A model generated the notes under the pieces. That model was not told where the DNA came from. It did not search any database and was given only the letters and a program-made list of their open reading frames with translations. Shown here one piece after another: positions 51,105-60,817 of a stretch of DNA of 64,000 bases. A program made the position numbers and the translations under genes. Each line of letters opens with the position of its first letter. Within the stretch, counting starts at the first letter, position 1. The stretch covers positions 17,942,292 through 18,006,291 of the forward strand of contig NC_054559.1 in the NCBI RefSeq assembly GCF_017654505.1, in the 5' to 3' direction. Origin of the DNA: Polyodon spathula (Eukaryota > Chordata > Actinopteri > Acipenseriformes > Polyodontidae).

Positions 51105-53908
51105 ATGGACGGCTGCAGGCTGCGCCGGGGCCGCTTGGGAGACAAGGCTCTGAGACGCCTGGCAGAGATGCTGGACAACCTCGCGTGTGGCTGGAGGAGT
51201 CTGGCCATGGCGGTGGGCGAGCAGCCGCGTCTGTGCGGCAGGTGAGGTAGTAGCAGAAGCCGAGTGCAGTCCCCTCTCAACACTAGCCATTAAAAACTCA
51301 TAACTTCTACCAGGATCCGGAGTTGAAAACAGCACTATGTCTTTAATGGGCTTGATGTTAGGATACAGTTTAGGGTTGTGATTTTCAGGCAGTTTGGCTA
51401 TTTAGGTGTTCTGAACGTGTATTGGTATGTTATAGTACAGTTTGCATAATTACGGTTTATTCATGTCGTTTATTTATTTTGTCTTTGTTATTGTCGTTGT
51501 TTATTGTGCGTCCCTCATTCTGTTTTCTTTTTTTTTCTTCCTTGCATTAGAATTGTAGTGATTCAAAATGCGTTATTTTTGTTACTGACGAGTGTAAACA
51601 TCAATCTCTTTCCTACTTTCTGTGAGGTCTCTAAATTACGGTTTAGTCCAATAAAAGCTTTCTCCTCTCCTTCTCTATGTCTCTCATCGCCGGACTGATC
51701 CGGCTATCATTTCCCTTAGCAAAAAACATATTCACCGAAACTTTCAAGACCGTTTCAACAGGTTTCATGCGCTGCAACGCAAGGCTAAAAGAATTGAATC
51801 TGTTCAGTCTTGAACAAAGAAGACTACGTGGCGACCTAATTCAAGCATTCAAAATTCTAAAAGGTATTGACAGTGTCGACCCAAGCGACTTTTTCAGCCT
51901 GAAAAAAGAAACAAGGACCAGGGGTCACAAATGGAGTTTAGAAAAAGGGGCATTCAGAACAGAAAATAGGAGACACTTTTTTACACAGAGAATTGTGAGG
52001 GTCTGGAATCAACTCCCCAGTAATGTTGTTGAAGCTGACACCCTGGGATCCTTCAAGAAGCTGCTTGATGAGATTTTGGGATCAATAAGCTACTAACAAC
52101 CAAACGAGCAAGATGGGCCGAATGGCCTCCTCTCGTTTGTAAACTTTCTTATGTTCTTATGTTCAGATCTGCTGTGGGGAGTTTGCCTCGCCGTGCTTGC
52201 TGGGAGACGCGTTACACCTTCGAGATGTGAAAAGCGGGATCAAAGACAGACAGCAGGAGGTCAGGGGTTGATCACAAACTCGAAGCAGGGAGGCGTCTGT
52301 GTTCTGCCGCGCAGTATATAGAAGCTGCATTTCCCGGTTCCAAGATGTTCAATGAGCAAGACAGCTATGTTGCTTTTGTTATTAATCCTTAATAAGTGGG
52401 ATATCCATTAAAAAAGTCCATGTAGATGCATCTCTGAATATCCATGTAGATGCATCTCTGAATATCCATGTAGATGCATCTCTGCACATCCATGTAGATG
52501 CATCTCTGAATATCCATGTAGATGCATCTCTGCACATCCATGTAGATGCATCTCTGAATATCCATGTAGATGCATCTCTGCATATCCATGTAGATGCATC
52601 TCTGCATATCCATGTAGATGCATCTCTGCACATCCATGTAGATGCATCTCTGCATATCCATGTAGATGCATCTCTGCATATCCATGTAGATGCATCTCTG
52701 CATATCCATGTAGATGCATCTCTGAATATCCATGTAGATGCATCTCTGCACATCCATGTAGATGCATCTCTGAATATCCATGTAGATGCATCTCTGAATA
52801 TCCATGTAGATGCATCTCTGCACATCCATGTAGATGCATCTCTGCATATCCATGTAGATGCATCTCTGAATATCCATGTAGATGCATCTCTGAATATCCA
52901 TGTAGATGCATCTCTGCACATCCATGTAGATGCATCTCTGCACATCCATGTAGATGCATCTCTGCACATCCATGTAGATGCATCTCTGCATATCCATGTA
53001 GATGCATCTCTGCACATCCATGTAGATGCATCTCTGCATATCCATGTAGATTCATCTCTGCATATCCATGTAGATGTATCTATGCATATTTCTTACATGC
53101 CCCTAATAAGTGGGTCAAGGTTTGTTCCCATCAGAGGAAAGGGACCTGGGGGAGGGACGTGGGTGTGGTTTATACTGAGGCACTGCTCTGATTGGATACA
53201 AATTCTCACATTTTGGAATCTTTTTAAACTCCTCGGCTTGTCGATGTGGACCAGAGATAAAGTCAATGTTGCCTCGGAGTTGGTTATATTAATTTTTTTG
53301 AGTGTGTATGTGGGTGGGGTGGGGGGCATAAAATTAGATTGCTGGTATCACAGTTGAGACCACACCCCCGTCACCCCCCTTGGGCGTGTCCTACATATGA
53401 CAAACAAACTGTAGTCATGTTGGCTCTGAGCCTACTGGAGTATAAAAACCAGGCATAGAGGCGACACAGACAGAGAAGCTCCCAGTACCTGCAGGTCATC
53501 AAGATCATCGATGTGGTGTCTCTCACCAGAGCTTCAGGTAACCACTAATAAAGATTTGAAGCATGGTCTGGCCTCATGGTTATAGCGTGACAAAGTAGTG
53601 AAATCCCTGTTGAGCTTCATTTCTAACCCTTCCTTGTGAGGGAAACTAGACTCCACTGTGATGGCACTGACGCCCGCTCCGTGTGTGTGTGTTGCAGCAA
53701 GGAGCTGAAGAGTTGCTCCCTGCAGGTTCTGAGGTCCAACGGCAGCCCGAGCCGGTACCTCTTCTCCCAGCTATCGGACCGGGCCTGTTCTGTGGGGTAC
53801 CTGCTGCAGAGCCTCAAGAAGATTGACCACAAGGAGGCAGTCCAGTATCTGACAGCTGCAGGTTCCTGCGCTTTATTGATCTCATTACAGCTAAATACAG
53901 CCCAGTGA
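51105..53908 (+). CDS. MALT1-type death domain, two exons (remnant or death-domain-only gene)
   Basis: Exon 1 is 51105-51241 (ATG with G at -3 and +4, donor GTGAGG). Exon 2 starts at 53698 (acceptor gtgttgcag). They join in phase 2 and read LRRLAEMLDNL, GWRSLAMAVGE, then LKSCSLQVLRSNGSPSRYLF and SVGYLLQSLKKIDHKEAVQY. The blocks GWR.LA, CSL.VL...GSPS and the final helix match the amino-terminal death domain of MALT1, and the intron falls where MALT1 has its first intron. In MALT1 this domain binds BCL10, and immunoglobulin domains and a paracaspase domain follow. Here no such exons were found in the 7 kb before rx. The only donor at the expected place (53862, GTTCCT) is weak; reading through it gives a stop at 53906-53908 and a protein of about 115 residues. 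It could be a PCASP2/PCASP3-type paralogue, a pseudogene fragment or a stand-alone adaptor. Confidence 0.7.
51745..52164 (+). mobile_element. 3' end of a CR1/Rex1-like LINE
   Basis: An open frame (to 52096) encodes the carboxy end of a non-LTR reverse transcriptase, with the typical blocks RRLRGDLIQAFKILKGID, FF..., TRGHKW, RHFFTQRIVRVWNQLPSNVV and TLGSFKKLLDE. It is followed by a short UTR with gggccgaatggcctcctctc and a tail of repeated ttcttatg units, as in CR1-type elements. It is heavily 5'-truncated and sits in the intron of the MALT-like gene. Confidence 0.88.
52417..53088. repeat. 24-bp minisatellite, 28 units
   Basis: Exactly 672 bases, 28 units of tccatgtagatgcatctctg followed by aata, caca or cata. 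Every unit contains the perfect 10-base palindrome AGATGCATCT; the last two units carry substitutions. Because 24 is divisible by three and units lack stops on the minus strand, three long minus-strand frames (211-218 codons) are open across it. These are not considered genes. Confidence 0.97.
53120..53240 (-). mobile_element. Dispersed repeat (family F), copy 2
   Basis: In reverse complement it shares, in the same order, the blocks aggagtttaaaaa, ccaatcagagcagt and aaaccacacccacgtccc with 48653-48760. A shorter related segment (gagaccacacccccgtcac) lies near 53355. Confidence 0.45.
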
Positions 53909-55176
53909 AGCCAGGGGGTGGGCGGTTCTTTAAATGCATCTTTTAACCTGAGAGCTGCAAGGTTGTTGGTGTGTGCACCCAGCCTAGCAAGCCCGCATTT
54001 GAGTGTGCTGGAGTTTTGTGCCCCTTATAAAACGTATTTCAAAGCATGGGTATGTTGGGTATAAGGTATGTTGTTTCCTCCCTGTGTTTCCTCCCAGATA
54101 GAGATCCAAAAGCACAGAGAGAGGGGTGGGTTTTGCACAGAGAGATTTAGTAATGCACAGCTATAGGAGCGAATATCGGGCTGCTCTGAGTTTCTGTTCG
54201 GCGACAGGATATACCTACTTAAAATGTCTGCAGTTTTTTGCATATTTTCCCGCAGATTTGGACTGAACTGTCTACTTGCTATGTCTGCATGACATTCTTG
54301 ACAATTTGGTTTATTTATATTCTCCAAAGTTAGCTGTAGGGTGACCAGCTAAACATTGTAATTTTGCACCCCCCCCTGCCCCCCTCCTAAAATTCTAGGG
54401 GGGGGGGGGTTGCAAAACATTTGGCCCTAACTGCATATATTGGTAGGAGTCTGTTCCTCACGCTGGCCGTTTTACAGGTCACTTTCTTGGGAAGAAAAGT
54501 CTCTCTGCCATCGCATTAACCCCAGGACTCAAAGAGCTGGAAACGGCGCGTCCAAACCCTCACACCGCATGCCCGTGACAGTGAGGGGAATCGGGGACAG
54601 ACAGCAGGAGACAGAGAGGCAGGCTGCGCAGGCAAGCAAGCTGCAAAGAGATCGTTATAACCCTTTGAAAAATAATCATTTTACGAATTAGGACTTTACA
54701 TGGGAAATTAGGTTTAAAAACATATTGCAACATTGTAAGAAAAGGGTAACTTGCCCTAAAAATAAACAGATAAATAAATAAATGTAAAGCTTCAATTCAC
54801 GAGTTGCTTGTAAAAACAGGAGTCAGTTAAACGCGGCTAATATTCCCTGTAGCTGTTGAAGAATCCCTTCTTCCTCCACAGGTCTTCGCCTCTCTTCTTC
54901 GGCGGGTGGAGCGACGTGTTGTGGAGAGATGGCCGGAGCAGCTAGCTGGGATGCGGCTTCTTTGTGGGCCGCCAGCAGCATTAACACACTGCCTTTCGTT
55001 ACGATAGAAAGGAGAACGAAAACCTCCAGTTTACAACACAGCAGTCCAGAATGGTCACACCATCTATTATATTAACCCGGGCAGGAATTAACAGTACTTA
55101 CTGAATATTTAACGAGCTAATTTCGTATACTCGTCTCAGGATACTAACGGCAGCTTTTCTCCAGCCACAGTGATTT

Positions 55177-55249
55177 ATGCATCGTTCACCTCCTAGTCTC
55201 TGTAAATCGCTTTGGATAAAAGCGTCTGCTAAACGGCTAATAATAATTT
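55177..55249 (+). mobile_element. SINE 3'-tail fragment
   Basis: Contains ctgtaaatcgctttggat and aaaagcgtctgctaaacgg followed by (ATA)n, the standard 3' end of many fish SINEs. It is the same block as at 43092 in the opposite orientation. Confidence 0.75.
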
Positions 55250-55969
55250 TCACGTCAAGAGGCGTAAAATGTATCGGGTGTCATGTTGCTTTCTCTCCAC
55301 TGGGTGCCGCTGTTGTAAACTGGGTCCAGTGTATGTTATTGAATTACATTATTATTATTATACCATGTTAGGAATTGGACCATTCGCCGTGGCTTTGATC
55401 TGAAATGGCCCCTTTCTCCTTAACTGTAGCTTTTGTTTCCTATTAACTGAATCGTGCTATTTCTGGTTTCGGATAAATCCCCAGTTTCCAAGATTAGAAA
55501 TAATCCAATCCAGCGCGGGATCCCAGATTGTGTGTCCGGGGCATGTTCTTTATCCCCTGGGTAGATTGTCTGTCAACAACCCCTGTCCTCAATCGTTAAT
55601 GCAGGACCTATTCTCTGACTTCGTAGAACTAGATTATAAAATACTGGCCAGTAAGGCAAGATGGGTCTATCTGTCGGACCATTAAGACACAGAACCGGTG
55701 AATGAGAGTGGCAAATAAAAAAAACAAACAACGGGGAGTTAAAATGAAGCACGGTAAACGCACAGAATACGCATGGAGAAAGTCCGGCCAATGTACCGTG
55801 GCCTGCTGTACAGCTATACCATAACTTATCATACAAGACAAACAAAACATACGGTCTCGGTCAAAAAAAAGAAAAAAAAAACTGGCGCCAGGCATCAAAC
55901 CGGACCCCCTGCCCCCCCCTCCAATGATGTCATGCGAAAAAGCTGTTCCCCATTGTAAAGCTTCCTTAA

Positions 55970-56330
55970 TCAACCCTTATTAATTCCGCTCGCTTCCCTC
56001 ATTATCCCGGCTCAGAAACGCGTCCCCTGAACTGTACTGCTGGATTCAACCCCGGGCCCCATTAGCAACCTTCAAGGGAATCAAATAATAGATTGCGCAA
56101 TTAATTAGTAGTTAGAGACTTAATTGTTCTTAATGAGCTGGCGGACCCCCGCCCCCAAAGCGCCTGCTGATGGGTTTGGGAGCCCTGTTAGTCCAGCACT
56201 CGCCCCCTGATTAAACCAGCCGGCGCTGGCGGCTTTGTTTCTTAAATGCACTTTTTTATGCTACCCTGTCAACCCGTCTTTGTCTTAAGAGCCCGGAGCT
56301 CAAACAAAGGCAAAACAAACTCTACGTGGG
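55970..56330. promoter_or_regulatory. Candidate conserved non-coding element downstream of rx
   Basis: Unique sequence dense in homeodomain-type cores (aattaattagtagtta, ttaattgttcttaatgag), a GATTA core (ctgattaaacc) and SOX/TCF-like cores (aaacaaaggcaaaac). It is free of repeats. Rax genes are known to have OTX2/SOX2-driven non-coding enhancers, but this stretch is only a candidate by composition. Confidence 0.25.
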
Positions 56331-57582
56331 CCGGAGCAGCTTCATATTCATCCCAGCGACTTCGGCAATGAAAAAACTACCGCAGGACTTGACAAGGCGC
56401 TGCAATAACACAGCTACCCCCGTCAGCCATTGTGAATAGATGATAACACGGCGCTGGCTAAGGCTAAGTTGGAACATCTTAAACAGAGAATGTTTTCTCC
56501 ACTTGACCGCATTGCTAAATGTGTTCCTAATAAAGTGTCCCCGTCTCCAATACTCAAAGCATAGATTTATATTACCAGGTGTGTCAGTAGTTTTATCAAT
56601 TGGTCTGCAGTGCAGGGAACGGTTCTGACACAAGGATTTTATTTTGAACCCATCGCGCGGATTGTGTGGGTAGCTACTTGGCACAATAAGTGACAATCGT
56701 CTAACAACTCGTTTTTGCCTGCCCTGCACTGTCACTGCACACCACTTTATCGATGTTATAATTACAGGCTAATAAGAGAGAGATCGGTGTATTCTGTTCT
56801 CTCTATGCTAGTTCGTAACAATTGTAAACGTTCTAACGTCATCAGTAGGAACCAACGAGAGAGCCCTCCTAATTACGCGTCAGGTGACACTGCCTAAAAC
56901 TCACCCCAGGCTAATTCTCACCCCGTGCATTTTTAGTCTTATTCTCACCCTCGTAGCTAGAAGTAGCCTAGAGGGGATAAAGGAACTTCAGCTGCACCCA
57001 GTACAGTGGTGTAGCGGAGCTGGGGCACATGACTCGCGTCTCTCGTACAACTGTCTGATTCAGTCAATAGTCCTTTTGGCGCAACGAAAAGAGCATTAGG
57101 CGCAGAGTGGTGGGAGCTTCCGGTCAGTGCAGTAATTCCAGAGCCGTCAGCCCTCACCTCTCCCAAGCCACAGCTAAGACTAATTGAGGGATTTTCCACT
57201 TCATTACACCTGGCGAATTGCGCAGTCACCCCGCCGCGGTCGTTACTCTCTTTATTTTCCTTTCCTGAATCAGAATATTTAGTTTCCAACTTTTCAAAAG
57301 TGTAATGCAGTCCTTCCCAGTGACTGTTCGCTATGCGCGGTATGTGTTTGATCTCCCGTGCGTAAATTATCTATTATATATAATTAAATACAACGCCGCA
57401 GTAATCCATGTAGCTAATATAGAATAGCATAGTAAAGGTATATAATAACCTGTGGTGAAGGTATATCTAAATAGCATGGCCAACTACATCATAAGTCGAT
57501 TGTTTTGATTTATTTGCACGTTTTTATGATGTTAAATATAGGTAAATATTTGCTGTAAATGCTTTGAACATATGTCTATAAG

Positions 57583-57756
57583 CAGGAGTGGCGGTAAGAC
57601 TCCCATTGCATAACGGTTTGATCCACTTCTGGTTTTACTATGAGTTTATTAAGACACACCTGAGTGTGTTCCTTGTATACTGTGGCTAATCAAGCTCATA
57701 GTAAAATCTGGAATGGGTGGAACTGCTATGCAATAGGAGTCTTATTTCCATCCCTG
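57583..57756. mobile_element. Inverted-repeat MITE, family A, copy 5
   Basis: A 174-bp full-length copy (caggagtggcggtaagac to ttccatccctg). The flanking pentamers ATAAG and ATGAG agree at four of five positions. Confidence 0.8.
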
Positions 57757-58437
57757 ATGAGTGTCTGATTAAACACAAAGCGGTTCGCAGAACTGTTTTC
57801 AGGACTCTTTTTTGAAAAGCGTTTAAGAAAATGGTTTTTAGGTTAAAGAGTTTAATCAACGCTTGCAAAATTTTAAATAAGATTCAAACCCTCTCTAAAA
57901 CGGACGAAAGGGATTCGAGAACGTAAACGTGATTTTATTTAATCAAAATGGGTTTAAAAAAAAACATTTTGAAGTGTCCTTGCACACAGATTACTGTGCC
58001 TACTGATTTGAACCAGTGTATTTTGGAGCGCTGGCCATCAAGCTGATTTCCCCAGCTAAGATTAAGCAGAACCCCCCCCCACTAACAAGTAAAATGTGTC
58101 AAAGTACAGCACTTGTCAAGTAATACAATTAAGACTAGTCCCTCGCCATATTCTTTATCCTCCCCTAAAGCTGTTTGTGTGTGTGGTGATTGTCATGGGG
58201 GGTATAAAAGCAACACCAGGTTGGAGTTTGCTGGTAAATCGAGGGGGTTCCCCCAAAGCTCCATCTGTCTCAGAGCAGAGTTCACACGCTGCTAATGTAA
58301 TTATTGAGAGCAAACTGCGTGGAACATGTGCTCCAGTGGCCAGGCCTGGGGGCAATTACCCAGCTGGCAGCCCCACTCTGAAGGCCTCCCGCCAAGGCAC
58401 TGACTGACTGGAGTGCTCATCTTCCTAACAGCCTGGC

Positions 58438-58439
<2 letters not shown>

Positions 58440-58497
<58 letters not shown>
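58440..58497. repeat. (GA)n microsatellite
   Basis: About 29 uninterrupted GA units. Confidence 0.95.
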
Positions 58498-58501
<4 letters not shown>

Positions 58502-60681
58502 TTGAACATTCGGCTTTGAATAGTGTAGGACAATTTAAAGGGACGCTTTCATCCCCTACCTGTTTAATGCACTGTTTTGCGCGTACTGCCTGATTCTCTA
58601 CTGTTTTCTGCCTAGATCATTATTTGCAGTGCTCACAAGCTAATCCAGCAAAATGTATTCTGAAAATATACAAATGCTGCACACTGAAGCCCAAATGTTG
58701 AAGCCTTGTGCATGGAAGCCTGTGCAACGCTAATGTTCTTCCCCACAGTCCGCTTTCAGGAGTCTTTTCAGAAGCAATGTATAGTCCCAGGCTGCCGTCG
58801 CAGCATCGCTGGACCTGGCACTGTGTCCAGCTGGCACCAGCCCCTCCTGGGTGTGGACTGGCGACCCAGTGCACTGCCAGCGAGCGTCTTGACCACAATG
58901 CATGCACGCTAATGCAGTGGTATTGCAAAGTTATCCCATTGCTCTTTCTCAAACTTGTCTGTAAGTAAATGCGCTAGTGAGGAGGTTGATTGTGTGCAAT
59001 GGGACCATCACAGCTCCAAAGCTAGTCAGGGCTGAAACAAGCCGGGCCCATTTAGAGTTGCAAGAACCAAGCCGTTGAGACAGAGATTAAACTAGACTTT
59101 TATTTTGTAATGTTCCCAACCTTTTCCAGAATGTGGAAGACAACATCTCAGTAGAACTACAAGAAAATAAAACCAAAAAAAAAAAAAAAAAAACACATTA
59201 ATATAATCGTATCTGTACACAAACTCGGAAAAAATAGATTCCCTTTCCAGATCTCCATTGTAATGTACTTTTTAGTTTTTCTTTATTGCATGATCCTTTA
59301 GTTTAGCATTGGTCCGGTCTGTTCAATGCTCCTCCCAGTACCTTAACCATGCCCTTCATTGGTCCAATACAGATTGTGAGTGAAGGGGCGGGGGCGGGGG
59401 GGGGCAAACGAATCCCTTTGCGAAAGAGAAACTAACGATCGAGACGGGGTTTGAAAGGCATCGTGTGCTGATCTGCAATAGAGCAGGGACGCCACTGCAG
59501 TCAGTCAGCAAAGGACTGGGGGATGACCGGAAAAACCCAAACAGTGTCACCACCATAGGGGCACCTATTCTTAAAAAATATAAACAGAATACACTTTACA
59601 GGTGATCAGATTTATTAATGAACATGTTGTGGTCAGACAGGAGTAACAGGGACCATAGTGAGCGAATGATGATCACTCGTCATTCTAGTCTACACTTGTG
59701 CTATAACCCTGGAACAATGTAACACTGCGAAACACTTTGTAAACTCTAGTTTCCTTTTCTAGTCGTAGAATGAAGCTAGTGAGGTACAATTCTTGTAACC
59801 TTCTAAATAAGTTATAAAGTTAAGAGTTCCTTCTGTTTACATTGAAACACCACAGAAATAAAATAACCAAGCAGCTCACACATCTTCCCCACTCTGCCCT
59901 GTCTAGATTCTTGTCCTGCTGTCTATGGTAGACCATTGAAATCAAAGTTTAATTTATCCTTTGGTAGGTTTGCCCAACCCTTAGCTGCACTTAAGACAGA
60001 AGCCATAAACAATCACTACAGCAAAAGGTACAGATCTAGACCTAATGGCAAATCTAGCCTTTTAATGAGGCCCTTTTAAGAGTAAAGATACAATCTAAAT
60101 GTGTCTTAGGGAGTAGAACACAAGTGCATCAATTCAGAGTTTAAAAGGGCAACGAGCAAACTGCTGGTGGGGTCCACTTTTTTCCTCACCCCTGTTCTTT
60201 ATAGCTCTTGGGGAGTGGGGACCAATATATTTCTTTCCCCCCCATGTATCAAATGGACTGTTCCCAGACTACCAGCTTTTTTTTTTTGGAGACTGTATCA
60301 TTTGCATGTACATTCATAGCAGAGCAGAGCTGAAATCAGATGATTGCATTGATTCAGAAGCCCAGTTAATTCACAGGAATCCACAGCCTTTATATACATC
60401 GCTTTTGGCTTTTTAAGTCTCTTTAACCCCTTAACCGCAGAACATCTAACACAGTTGTCTCTCCGGGAGCTGGCTTCAAACAGCATCAAGATGCAATTCC
60501 TTAGGCATTTAGGGAGTAGCTCTAAAGAGATGCTGTCTAATTCCAGAGCACAGCTGCCCTAATGCGGAGGATTGTCTGAACGGCTGTCCCTTGTGTGTAA
60601 CTTTTCTTACATTGGTAGACGATTCCAGAGGGGGAGGAGGGGGGACAAAAAGTATTTTTCTCTTATAAATTGCTTAACATT

Positions 60682-60687
60682 TTTATT
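60682..60687 (-). terminator. Candidate poly(A) signal for rx
   Basis: TTTATT on the plus strand, that is AATAAA on the rx strand, about 130 bases after the stop. Another lies closer at 60747-60752. The true 3' end may be further away. Confidence 0.3.
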
Positions 60688-60817
60688 TCAACATCATTTG
60701 ATCATTTTTTTAATTAATAATATTATTATTATAATTTTGTATTGTTTTTATTAATTGTATTTGTTTAAAACAAACAAACAAACAGTTTTGTCTGTTTTAA
60801 CCCTTCTGTCAGGTCAG

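Larger units (their letters stand above)
53909..60681. other. Intergenic region between the MALT-like gene and rx
   Basis: No convincing exon was found on either strand. Contents include family A and SINE copies, a (GA)n microsatellite, an A run near 59177-59193 and stretches of unique, moderately CpG-bearing sequence at 55.9-57.3 and 58.2-58.4 kb. A 52-codon minus-strand frame (54823-54981) with Ala/Glu-rich composition is not assigned. Confidence 0.5.

Noticed and set aside
52382..53055. Three minus-strand frames of 211-218 codons
   Set aside because: They are all translations of the 24-bp minisatellite, whose length is a multiple of three and which lacks stops. There is no sign of selection on any one frame.
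54823..54981. Minus-strand 52-codon frame, MLLAAHKEAASQLAAP...
   Set aside because: It is short, low in complexity, without recognised homology or splice context. It could be a fragment of a transposon-encoded protein but cannot be supported.
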